The notes under the pieces were generated by a model. It saw only the letters and a list, made by a program, of their open reading frames with translations. It made no database searches and had not been told where the DNA came from. The translations under genes were made by a program, and so were the position numbers. A DNA stretch of 64,000 nucleotides from Eleginops maclovinus (taxonomy: Eukaryota; Chordata; Actinopteri; Perciformes; Eleginopidae). The DNA is taken from positions 17,300,148 through 17,364,147 of the forward strand of contig NC_086364.1 in NCBI RefSeq assembly GCF_036324505.1, written 5' to 3'. This document shows positions 28,976-41,043 of the stretch, one piece after another (position 1 is the first letter of the stretch; the number at the start of each line of letters is the position of its first letter).

Positions 28976-29171
28976 TCATGACACAAAGATCAGCCTTCTC
29001 TCGTCCGGGCATGTGTCCTTTATGAACGGTTTCTGGGGAGGGAAGCTGTTCCTGAAGTTGGCAGGTGGTTGGGGTTGTAGAGCAAAATTAGTTGGCACAT
29101 TTGCTCTGCTGGTGGTAAAGGTCCTCTGCGCTTCCGACAGGATTACAGGAAATGAAAACTGGGCCTCGAGG
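28976..29171 (-). CDS. Candidate terminal coding exon, unknown protein
   Basis: On the minus strand a good acceptor (pyrimidine-rich tract ending in AATTTCAG) precedes 65 open codons that end in TGA at 28976-28978. The predicted C-terminus is Pro/Gln/Asn-rich ('NFALQPQPPANFRNSFPPQK') and closes with 'CPDERRLIFVS'. The segment is more GC-rich than its flanks, and the exon would start with one base of a split codon. I recognise no family. I found no matching upstream exon in the window, and the opposite strand is also open over most of it, so this may be chance. Confidence 0.25.
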
Positions 29172-31129
29172 CTGAAATTAAGAAATGTAAAAACATATAT
29201 GAATAAATAACTCAAATGTTTAAAATGTAACATCACTTGGAAATTTGCTTTAAAAAAAAGTCTCCTCATTTTAAAACAACCATTTATTGTGGTATCATAA
29301 CAAGCTAATAATGTAGTTACAGTTTATTACATTAAAAAATAATCTGTTCCTTTACAACCATTTATGTATTAAACCAGGAAATTAATTACTGGCAGTTCAG
29401 CTGATAATAACATTTAAAAGGTTGCTGCAATGTCTATGCTACATTTACTGTTAAAACAACCTTCTGGGAAAATGCATCCATCGTTATTAAAGACACACAA
29501 TAACTGCACCATTACAAACTGAAGGATTTCAAAGAAAATGGAAATGTAGGGGAGGGACCATGTGGATAAATGAGTGCATTCTCAACTCATGTCTAGACAG
29601 AGGAGAATATGTTGAGAAAAAGGAGAGGGGTGAACGGATTTTTCGAAAGCATACTGATTTTTCCCTGCTTCAAGATCACGAAGAACTGCGCAACAGACCG
29701 GACGAACATTACAAATAATGCAGAGAGCATGGGAACAGAGTGACGCAACGCAGGAAGAATCTATCTATCTATCTATGAATCATTTGCCTCTCCTGAGTTG
29801 CTCTCTTGTTCTCCTACTCACAATCCCTCTTCTGTGGTTCACTTAAATTCACATTCCCAGTTCCGATAACCAGTATAACAATAATGATGACATTATTGTC
29901 CGATGATGCATAAGAGAGGTACAAGGTGACAGATGGCTGGGTCTGTAAGTAGTACTATATATAATCAGACGCTACCTCTCTTCCAGTTTCAGCCGCAGAG
30001 CAGGACACCTGTCACATCACACCTCAAGTCGTCAGTACACAACACAGTGCCTACCTATGAATAATTTGTGCAAATAACTGTCAGAGAAACTGACACACAT
30101 GGCTCGCTTTTCTCACCCTCTCGCTCTCCACTGGTCTGTCCTTTTCTACTCTGCCTCTCTTTATCTGTCTACCTCTCTTTCCTTCCAGCACTTTCTGACA
30201 CACACACACAAGCACAGACATACCCACACAGACGGCCTAAATCAGTTAGGGGGAGACCGGCCGGCTGCGGCCAAAGTGAGCCGAGCGTGACATCTCATTT
30301 TCAGCAGTAATACTGGGCTGAGCCCTTACAAGCTAAATGGTGAAAGAGCTCTGCATTACACTTGATCATGACTAGACACAGTGAGAGATATGCATGTGAG
30401 AAGAGCGCACACTGAGGGAAACACACACACTTTGCAAATAGATAGGATATACAGTGCTTGCAAGTGACACAATCGCACAAACAGCATGTTTTGCTTGCAC
30501 CCTGCAGATACTAAAACAAACACATATGCTTATTTTAGACAGACGAAAACAAGGTTTCAAGCTGAAATACATTAGGAGTGTTTCTCCCCAGTGTGCTCTC
30601 ACAACAAAATAGTTGAAAATAACGAAATTCAAGACAAAAAAAAGATTCACAGACCTCATTGAAGATGTGCATGTTCCAGTGTCTTTGCTCAGCAAAAAAG
30701 CTTTACAAAAATCAAAGCATGGGTAAAATTGGAGCCCACTTGAGGCCTACTTGTTTGTGCTGTTCACATAATTAGTTTATTTAAAGACAATCTATCTATC
30801 TATATATCTATATATATATATATACATAAAAAATATAATACCATCTCATTCCTTAACAATGCTGCCTAGTGCTCAATATGTTGGTTTTATATCCGTGGTG
30901 CTTTTTAAGGATATGTTTTTGGACTAGTAGGCCTTGTTTCTAGAGGTCCAAAGGGTTTCCTAGGGACATTTCATGTTAAGGGATCATACTTGGGCTGTCA
31001 GTTGAGCTCCAAATAAACATTGCCCAAATGTACTGCATATTCACGCTTGAATCATTTTTCCATTTTTAAAAAGCAGTTTTAAAAATAGAGGTTTCCCTTT
31101 GGGACACCCTCAGGTCAAACTGTCCTCTT
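29172..31129. other. Non-coding stretch with tetranucleotide repeats
   Basis: An ATCT repeat lies at 29758-29775 and an ATCT/AT repeat at 30790-30825. No exon is supported. Confidence 0.5.
30790..30825. repeat. ATCT/AT simple repeat
   Basis: ATCT units grade into an AT alternation. Confidence 0.85.
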
Positions 31130-31255
31130 TGCACCCAAGATGTTGAAATCTAATGGGCAGATTTCCATTCAATTTGCTGGGGATGTCTCTGCTCCCTGGA
31201 GGAGGAATTCTAGTATTTTGGGTGATCTCTCTGAACTTTAATGTCGGGGAAAGCA
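31130..31255 (-). repeat. Degenerate fish dispersed repeat
   Basis: The block around 'tttccattcaatttgctgg', 'ggatgtctctgctccc' and 'attttgggtgatctctctga' resembles, with many changes, a common fish repeat of the type 'atgaaatttggtg...gatgttcatg...ttggtgatcccctga'. The 83-codon minus-strand frame covering it is therefore not regarded as a gene. Confidence 0.35.
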
Positions 31256-34200
31256 ATTTCCAGCTGTGCAGATGAAATCTGTCCTGAATCTGCCAAAGAA
31301 TTACTGAGCAAATGTATGCACTCCAGAGAATAAAACCTCCCCACACTCCATGTAGCTCCATTTGATTTTATGACCGGTGGCGTAGCATTTCAGTCAGGAC
31401 CAATTTTAATTTCTAACCCTACTGAGGCAGCTTTTAGAACAGCACATATATTGTTCATGCTGTGTACAACACGTCTTATATTTTTAGTATTTTTTCCCAC
31501 AGTTTTGTATGGCACAACTTGCACTTCCCTATGTGTTGCTCCCTCAACAGGCAGTGACGAAATGTGTTTTCTACCTTGTCTAAATGGCATTCTCAATAAT
31601 AGATGGGCAGCGTGTCTGACTACTCTGTGAGCCTCCAGTGAGCATGTAAAAATAGCCAGATTTTGTAGACATAAAACCCATCAGAATTGATACAAACCTA
31701 ACCACTTACAAAACTTCAGTTGAACTCTAGATAGAGCAACAACCCGAAGAGACTTGGAGCTAGTTAGCTGTTATTGCTAACAATCTCTGAGGTGACGTCT
31801 TTGAAACAAGTCCCATATTAACATTATTTCTTCCTATTTTTCGGATATATATTGTCTTTCTCAATAGATATCTACATCTCCCACTCGGTATTACATCACA
31901 TCTGCTGACCCACGAGTATTGGAAGTGAATCAGTCCTGTTTCCTATGTCCCACAGCATTAACACACATACACGTATACAAAGAGAAGCCCTTGTCATACT
32001 GCATACTTTTTATAGCCTCCACACCTTCTCATGGTTCCTTTTGTGGGTTACCTGGATGAGTTACAGAATCACATGTGTGAAAGAGGCAGTATCTCTGGGT
32101 TTTGCATATGTGTTTTTCTTATTCCCTCCTTTGTCATGACAGTGTTTAATCTTCATGAACAGTGAAATCAAACCATATGGAAAGACCAGGAGATCAGTCG
32201 AGGAAAGAGAAGTGGGGATCAAGAGAAAAGCAGTGCCAGGAGAAGAGTCAAGATGCAAGTGATTGCACATTTACACCTCATTAGTCTGACAGCCTGTTTT
32301 GTCAAGACCTTTCTTATACGTTCCATGGTCAAGGACGACTGAAAATAGGCGTTTTCTGTGATTATAAGTCAAAGAAACCCTTTTCTTCGACTTGCAGGAT
32401 GGAAAAAGTGACAGCACCCTGAACTCCCTTACTGCAACTCAGAGCAGCAATTACAGGGAGACTGAATGTCAGAGTCAACCAATCAAAGCATCATTTAGAC
32501 TAAAATGATCTGTTAAATATTCAGTCCTGTGGGTGTCACAGCTAATGGCCTCTAGACAGAGATATTTACTAAATATTCAGCCCAAAAGAATAGCCAACGT
32601 TTCCGCAGTTTGTCTTCACGTCCAATATTTTAATGGACCATCGGTGTCAAGGGTGAGAGTTGGAGAAATATTATTAATTCAGTGAACGGTGCTCATTGCC
32701 CGTAAGTTCAGTAGAGTACAGTCCATATTACAGCCTATGCTTATATCTGTGCTTCTATTTTGACTATGATTCCAATAAATATCATTGTTTTTGTATACAC
32801 AAGTCAATACATTCCATCTGTTTTTACTACTTAATAATTGTGTGTGTGTCATGTGACATTTGTTGTATTGGTGGTGTATCTCCAGGTAGATTTTGAAGTG
32901 TCGTTTTGAGTCAAAACTTCGGGGCAGATTGTTTTTTTTGCCAGTCCATCCCGAATGGCTCGGTGCCTCTGACATCTTTATATTCAAACCCTACGTAATG
33001 CTCACTTCAGCAGTCTCAGAGCGACACAAGTAAGTCCTCTGCATACATAATATTTTCTTGTCACAGCATGGCAGAAAATAAGAGTAGGAGGTAAAAGGAG
33101 GCGGTAATCATCAGCTCTAACAATGCTATAGTGTTTCCCCTGCAGACTGGAGGACATTAAACCTTATTCTTGTACAGCAAGCATTACTTGTGTCGGGCAT
33201 CGGCCTCTGAATTAAATTAATGTGAACAGATCCCAAAAATGTTAAGCAGCAAAGGTTATTTTCTTTTCCCTCTTGTATTAACATCTCTAAAAACTTGAGA
33301 GTATTCTTCAGGCTGCCAAGGAAATGTAATGTTCTGAGACTCAGTTTGCTATGCTTTGCTGCACTTGTGTATCTTATTTCAGAGAAGAAGTATTTCATGA
33401 GAATGTCCTGAACTCTCCATCTGTATGTTAGCATGCAAACATCTCACAAGGCGCACATGATGGGAGAACGGCTGGCTTTTGATCTCACTGTATGTGATTT
33501 ATTGGTGCATTCAAAGAGCAAAGAAGATACATAATTATGCCTGAAATGTTTCCACGTTGCTGCATACAAATGTATAATATAATCTGTACTCAACAGGCAA
33601 GAAATGCAGGAGGAAATCTCTTTTACACATGAATAAATAACAATATCAGGCATTTGTATAGTGTTCATCTGGACAATTCCCATTTGTAATTTGATGATGC
33701 AAACATCTAATTATAATGCCTCATGCTGCATGATCCTTTTGAGGATCATAAAGCCAATCCAGAATGAATCATATATTTCAATTTGTATTGCATGCAATGA
33801 AGCAGACTGTATGCAGTGTTTCTGTATGTGGGCATACAGTCATATGTAATGATGCTTTTACCAAAATTCATATTGTCAGACATGTTGTAGGTCTCCATTT
33901 CCTAGACAGTAATTCTTGTAAGTAAGTAAGTCAAGTTATCTATCAGTGGTTCCAAAGTTCAACGCATCTTAGTCATGTATGTGCATCAATGCTTGTTTAA
34001 ATGAACATCATTTAGGGAAAGGAATTTAGGTTTAACAATCCGAAGAGAGGAGTTGAGTGAATCAAGAACAAGGTGATGCCACAAGGTAGGGGAAAGCGGC
34101 TTCGAGCAAACGATCAAGAAGGATCCTTATGGTATGTGTCCATGTTGGTGAAATACCAACCTCAAAGGCTCAATCAAGTACGCACCTAACATTTTAAAAG

Positions 34201-37200
34201 GACTTTCTGTCTTGTTCCAGCATATTTTCCACACTTTCTAAAATGAAAGCAATGGAACAGCCTACAAAGCAATGCTTTTTCTGCTGTTTGCTACTCGACT
34301 ATACCACCAACTGAGTAGAAGGACGGGGAAAGGAAGCGAGAAGTGGAATTGAGCTCATAACAAAAAAGAAAAGTCTATCTCCATTACCCACCCATCTGTC
34401 TGTGTGTCTGTCTTTCCTTGAAGGCACATGTGTCCTTAGTACTGCCAGGCAAAATCTGCCACTGAGGCTCATGACTGCAGAGCTTCAGGGAGAAACGCAG
34501 AGGAAAAAGAGAATACAAAAAGAGCATCAGTGATACAAAAAAAAAGGGTAATGTGTCAAAAGATAAAAACAGATTGAGATCAGAAGCTGCTTTAGAGCTC
34601 CGGAAAAAAATATGTGTCTGGATGTTCATTTATGTTTTTAATGAGTGAGAGCTACAGGACTTCTGGAGTGCAAAGCATGCTGGGATATATCCACAGCACA
34701 ATACAGCCTCCAACTGTGGCCAGTGGTCCTTTAGATACACATGTAAAGTATACACATGCACACACTAAGGGTATATTACCCCGAGTGATGTCAATGTCAG
34801 CTCTTGTCTCACTTCAACACTTCATCATCTTTTTTTCGTGTGTTGATGGTGGCATGTTTACATCTATGCACCATTTTAGACGGTAAACAGGCTCCATTTT
34901 CATTACAAGCCCTCTCAGTACAGCGGGCTGCTTTAATGAGAAGCAACCCTTCATGTTGTCAGCTATGCCTGTGAACATAAAACAAAAGGATTTCCAGCGG
35001 CCAGCTGCCACAATGCTGGCCTGTGTTTTAACCAAACCTCTGGCAGAAGGGTTTAGGGTTTGGACTGAGTGCTAGTGTAGCCAAACTCTCTGGTAAAACA
35101 TGGATTAGAGAGTGGAAGGGGAATTTGATAATCCTCCCCCCCCCCCCGCCCTTCTCATTTTGTCTTCCTCTTTCCCTGCCTCTCTCGGGTGATGAATGAC
35201 AAACCTCTGCGGGTCGGGGATGCCGTCAGAATATCATTAATATAATGTCATGTTGCTGTCTGGACAAAGTTTCATTATTTAGTTTTGTATTCAGATTTTA
35301 TGTACACCCTGAAAGAGAAAACAGTAATAAAGATAGTTGATAGTGTGACAAGCATCCATTGAAATAGGTTTACGATTATCATTTTGGACAAAATATAAAG
35401 GACAATCCATAGATTAACAAATGAAAATGACATTACTTTACTATATTCTCAAAATGTATAAAGTAGCATTGTAGTTAATCTACCGAATTTCAAACCAAAA
35501 CGCAGATGTATCTTCTGTGACTTTTGCTTTAACTTGTTGAATTGTTGCTGCCTAAATCTAATGAGTCTCTGTGTCCTTACATAGTTACAGCATATTTAAG
35601 TAAATGCCGAGAAAAACATCACCAGGATAATCTCTAAATAAGAGGATAGCATAAAGCAGAGACATAATCTATGTTTGACACGGCTGAATTTATCAAGCAA
35701 CAAAGATAACTGTGGCTTTGTGACATTCTTAAAATAACATGTGGTTTAGTCTGCTGGGTAATGTCTTTGTACCTGATGTCTATATTTATAAACCTTTAGC
35801 AGTTATTTCACCTGCAGCAACATTAATGACTTTTTCCCACTTAAGTTATCTTTTTTTTGACGGACACAAGGCTGATACAGTACATTCGTGGTGAAGTCAT
35901 ATTAAGGTTAGAAACCTTTATACAAATTCACTGACTAGCCTTTTCCCTAATGACAAGATCTTGCAGAAAAGATCAACTTTTAAGAGTTGTGCTCATTGTC
36001 CTCATCAGCTCATGCATGCAGTTGTTTGTTGTTTTATAGGAACAAAAACAAGCACACTCCAATTGATAAGAATCACTCTTGTAGAAGGCAGTGAAATAGA
36101 CTTAAAAAAGAAATCCTGGGAAGATTGCCTTCGCAATCTGAGAGTCCCTCACATTCACATTCCAATTGCTTTCTTCTTTGTGTGTTTATAAAGATGTACA
36201 GTGCAGGAAGTAAATTATCACAATCTTTTACTCAGAAGTAAAAAATATGCTCATTTCCGTATACAAACCACTGACTGTGCCACACACACATCGTCTAAGC
36301 TTTTGTCGCCTGGCTGGTGGATTAAGTGTGGGCATTTGTGAAATCATCTGAACCCCTGGGGGTGCGAAGAGGAGTGTAGACGGTGTGTGTGCACATAGGT
36401 GTGTGTGCGTCCTGTCTCTACTTGTGCAATGTGCTGTGTATTTGGCCCATGTTTGTGCACATTATTCAGCATATGTGTGTTTAGGGTTGTGGCCGACTGT
36501 GATTCAGAAAAACTGCAGTAGAAGAAGTGCTGGAAAATAAAAAGAAATGAACTTCCCTTGGCTTGTTTTAACAGAGGACGTACAACAATCAATATTATTA
36601 TCGATCGTGGGGAGAGGCAGCATTTGTTTGACTATCGATTCTTCAAACCAACAGCGTATTTCTTCGTTTTAACCTCCATGACTTCAGAATATAAGAAGCT
36701 GACTAAGCATCACCCAGCATCAAAACGATATTTTCTTCACTTTTTATATATGAATGAATGTACACCTCATGTATACACTGTCAAGGTTTAGTGAGTTTAG
36801 TTTTGAGAATTGAGTGGGTATACTGAAACCAGCTTCTGAGTGCAGATGTGTGTCTGCAGGATGTAAGTTAGGGTGAGGCGTGCATTTCTAATCTCTAATC
36901 CCCTGGAACAAACTAAATTGTTCTGCCTTCAAACACCTGTCAGTCTATTTATGCCAATGCTACATTTGCTCAAGGCAGAGAAAGTAGGATTTTCTTGAAG
37001 AAAACCCACCATGTAAAGAAAATATAATCCATCTAATCATCCATTAGAAGACACACTGTCTGTATCTGTACAGAACTGCCATCTGCCTGTATTTTCCTAT
37101 TTTGTTGTTTTCTGGACGTTTCTAGGCATTAGGAGGCACCAGATTTTACATGTATCCCGGAGGAAAAATGGCTGACAGTGCCCAAAAGATTTTTAAAAAA

Positions 37201-37500
37201 TAGCAAGCCGCAACCCTGAGTCTCGTTCCAAACAGAGGGTTAATCTGGGGCTCTCTGTTACCCACTGGCAAGCACCCGAACCCTAATCGCAGTCAGGGGG
37301 TTGCTCGCTTCTGGTGGCGCTGTGCTGGGTGGGGGCCAACTTTGAATGCCATGTGTATAAACCGCAACTGACAAGTAATAATTATTCTGCCTTTAAGTGC
37401 AATTTTAAGATACTTGTACATTACTTGAATATTAACATATAGTGACGGTTCTTCCGAGGGAAATATCATAGCTTTTACAAAGAGTGTAGTCGATTTTAGC
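31256..37500. other. Non-coding stretch, no gene recognised
   Basis: Over 6 kb contain only short unsupported frames. A C-rich run sits at about 35137-35152, and a GC-rich self-complementary patch lies at 37202-37315 (described among the findings). No RNA gene or element terminus was recognised. Confidence 0.5.
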
Positions 37501-37504
37501 TCTA

Positions 37505-37640
37505 CCTTTCAACACACAGCAATTCAAAGTGCTTTAGAAACAGAAAAGAAATACAACAGAAACACATTATAAAATGGCATTTAAAAACAGTCATTAAAAA
37601 GCAAAGATAATACAATAAACACAACAGGTATAAAATACAA
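37505..37640 (-). repeat. LINE 3'-tail fragment, reverse orientation
   Basis: Read on the minus strand the segment gives the A/T-rich 3' part of a fish LINE, ending in the block whose plus-strand form is 'cacagcaattcaaagtgctt'. Internal 'acattaaaacagtcattaaa'-like composition supports this, but only loosely. Confidence 0.35.
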
Positions 37641-37654
37641 GCCATAGTTAAAGC

Positions 37655-37845
37655 CATTGCATTACATGGAATTTGGCTGAAGCTTTTTATCCAGAATGAC
37701 ATACATACACGTAAATACCATAGATGGAAGTCATCTGGGGTTAAGTATCTTGCCAAAGGATACTTAGACATGTTGTCGGCAGGGGGTGGGATTACCCGTT
37801 AACCCCCTGATTTGCAGATCAGTGCACCACCCTGTGTTATAACAG
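37655..37845 (+). repeat. Fish SINE-like dispersed repeat
   Basis: The order 'atttggctgaagcttttta', 'tccagaatgacatac', 'ttaagtatcttgccaaagga', 'cagggggtgggatta' and 'cagatcagtgcaccaccc' follows a very common fish repeat ('tttggctgacgcttttatcc...cttgctcaagga...'). It is degenerate and non-coding. Confidence 0.55.
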
Positions 37846-39774
37846 ATTTGTGTAAAACATGATAGTACTTTAACTTCTGACGCCAATTTGCTAAGGTGTT
37901 TTTACTCAATTGAAATTCTGAAAGCATGATTAGCTTATAGTGAGGGATCATTTTTATAGTGTGGTATTGCTAATATTGTCTGAGAAATTGCAATGCTTCA
38001 TCCATCACTATTGTACCCCTGTCCCAGCAATGCTTTTGACCTGTATTTTCAGTCCGCCTGCAGAAGTTTTTCTCCTGTCCCACCCATCCTTCTCATACTG
38101 AACCCCACCTTGGTCTCTCCCTTCCTTTTCCTGTCAGTTCATTACTTTAAAGTGACATTGAGTCATCTGAAACCAAAGCAAAATTAATATCGAACTGGCA
38201 GGGCAAACTGAGAAATACTCTCTCCACTAGCTCAATGAAAAATAACAACCTTTCCTAACCCCTTGCAAGCCTCCAGGATTTTCACTTTGCTTCTGGTTAC
38301 TCTCATCCAAACAAAACCAGTATTTTTACATCACAACTAGCGAGTAACGTGTGAGTTAGAGTAAATGTGATCCATGTTAGTGGATAAACAAATGCAGAGT
38401 AAAACAACAGCCGTAGAATTTTACTGCCTTATGGTGTTTTTTCATTTTTGTTGTCTTAAAATGACCAGAAATGATGCTGGCCTTTGACACTTTTAAGCTA
38501 ATAGTGTCAGAAAATATGTAATAGAATAACTGTAGTGTGTTTTTTCAGGGTGATTTTTTGGGATATATTAAGGCAAAGATGAGGAACATTGATTTGCTTC
38601 CTGTACTTTCATAAAAAATGTCCTTCAAAAACAGTTGAGTTTAAATTAGGTTGATTTTGGACGCATTTAGCAAGCCAAGACTTTGACAAATTCAGCTATA
38701 GGCCATGGCATATTTAGACAGCAAACAGGTGCTTCAGTAGAACATAACGTCATGCATTCATCCAGCTAAACAGTGCCTATACTTACAGACACACTTATGC
38801 ACACACAAGTACACACACACACACACACACACACACGGGGGCAACACAGATATTGTCTCTCTGCGAAACTGCAGATGCAAAGTGACAAAGCTAAAATATT
38901 TATACCCAGATCTTAGCAGTGCGTACTAAGGGAGGGAGAGAGACGCAGGGAAAGAAGGATAAAGAGCGGCGGAGAGAGAGAGTCAAGAAGAGAGGCAGGC
39001 TACAAGGCGATGGGAAATGTCAGAGGGTGTGTGTTTGTGCGTGCATGCGCTGTGTGTCTGTGTGTGAGTAAGAGTGATGACAACATAGAGGGAAAGAGAG
39101 AGAGATGAGTGTGCAGCACAGATGCCAAATGAATCTAGGGCAGTCCAGAAAAAACAAGGCATTACTCCAAAATCCACTTTGTATGTGTGTGCAAGTGTGT
39201 ATGTAATTGTATTTCCATATCCATCTTTGTGTGTGTGTGTGTGTGTGTGGGGCAAACATGTTAGCATTCCTTTAATGTGAATGTAAGATTCCAGAGGCTG
39301 AAAAACAAGTAAAAGCATCACGATTTCCAACTGGTTTTACAATACCCTTTAACAATTACAGTGCTCTTTGCATCACACCCACACTTTCTATCTCTCTTTC
39401 TTTCACATAAACAGCGAGATGTTTTTTTTTTTACTTCATCAAACTCAAACGCTAAAGGATTCTGTGTACGTGAGCATGGGTGTGGGTTAATTGGGGTGGG
39501 GGGGTTGGCACAAAGCAAAAAGGATGACAGATGGTGTCCTTACTTCACGCACATACTGTACCATACACACACACTGAACAGAAACTAAACACCCTCATAC
39601 AAAGAGACACATACGTAACATGCATGAGTCATGATATACACACTTCGTGCAAAAGCTTTGTTGACCTCCCTGAACCACCAGCAGCTCACTTCTCTTCATA
39701 TGTGATTCAGTCTCCAAAGATGGAGGAACGTTTTTTTTTAAATCAGGTTTCGCGTAATTATTCCTCTCCTTGTT
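37846..39774. other. Non-coding stretch with CA/GT repeats
   Basis: An (AC)n run lies at 38811-38836 and a (GT)n run at 39229-39249. Purine-rich sequence occurs at about 38930-39000. No exon is supported. Confidence 0.5.
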
Positions 39775-39826
39775 TTGCTGCAACACCTGAATTTCCCCTG
39801 TGGGGTTCAGTAAAGGCTCATCTTAA
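39775..39826 (+). repeat. LINE 3' tail
   Basis: The sequence 'tgaatttcccctgtggggtt' followed by 'cagtaaaggctcatctta' is the standard 3' end of a fish L2/CR1-type LINE. It is 5'-truncated to almost nothing. Confidence 0.6.
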
Positions 39827-40749
39827 CTATTGAAATCTTTTGTTTGAGTTTATTTTCCTTGGCTCACAATTGAATTCACAATTGATACGGACTCAAATAA
39901 GCTACTGCCATCTGCTTTTTTCATCTGCTTTTATTTTTGCATGCCAAAAGTTTACCACGCAGGAATGTTTTGTACTCATTACCGCCAGTAATTTATTTTA
40001 AATGGCTGCACTTACTCAAGCTTGTTCCAGTAAAAAAACTGCACACCCACACATTTATTCCTGCTTTGTTTGTTTCATTCATTTCACACAAAGGATGATT
40101 TTTGATTTATGACTTGTAAATTTAAACAATTTCATATTACAGTGAAAATATGAGTAAATCCATTCAGTATGCACGCATAGTTCCCTCAGTGACAGCCTGA
40201 AAATAGCCTCCTTAACAGTAACAGCTGCATGTTGTATGAGTCATGTAAAGCTCCTTCTTCCTTGGGGGATTATTAAAATGCAATGTGTTCAAATGCTTGG
40301 TTTCATTGGAGAGTAGAATTAACTTTTTCATCCTTTTGTAGTCACAGAAGCACTTGACTGCACTTATTTAGTATGAGCTAGATAAGCGGGACAATGTGTT
40401 ACGTACATGAATTTGAAGTTGTGATTTAATACATAATCTTGATTTTAACGTGAAATATTTGTATTTTCCAACTGCACTGTATAAATCAGGCTCTGACTAG
40501 AGGTGGGACAGTTAAAAAGTGTATGGATTTGAATAACTTGCCGTAGTGTTAGAGTATTAGAATAGCTTCAATATGTTAAAGAACTCGGATACAGATATAT
40601 GTATTATGAGATTCAGTTATACAGTTCTACTGTGTTTAAAAATCAAAAGGAATTTGGTAAAATCACAAAACACACAATTCAAACATTTAATGCCGATGAT
40701 TTTGTTGTTTTGACATCATGTGTGAGAGTTTTCAGGCTGTGGCTTTAAG

Positions 40750-40918
40750 TATGGTTTTATTGTCTCGTGTTTTACATTTCTTTTGTGTCCTATCTGTTTT
40801 GTGTAAATGTATTTATGCTGCTTTTTACATATATTGATGTACAACACTTTGGTCAACTCTGTTGTTTTGAAATGTGCTATATAGTAAATAAAGTTGGATT
40901 GCAAGGATTGGATTGGAA
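40750..40918 (+). repeat. LINE 3'-end fragment with TTGGA tail
   Basis: The motifs 'acaacactttggtcaactct', 'gttgttttgaaatgtgctat' and 'taaataaagttggattg', followed by degenerate GGATT repeats, are the typical 3' end of a fish LINE. The last 85 bp are clear and the upstream border is uncertain. Confidence 0.6.
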
Positions 40919-40998
40919 TGTAGCATGTGCAAAATGTAAATTAAATGTATTATGTCGACGAATTATGAATTGTGTGTACTTTTTTTCAGTGTGTATAG

Positions 40999-41003
<5 letters not shown>

Positions 41004-41042
<39 letters not shown>
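41004..41042. repeat. (GT)n microsatellite
   Basis: About 19 GT units without interruption. Confidence 0.93.

Positions 41043-41043
<1 letters not shown>

Noticed and set aside
31110..31361. 83-codon minus-strand frame
   Set aside because: Its left half overlaps a degenerate dispersed fish repeat, and there is no splice or family support.
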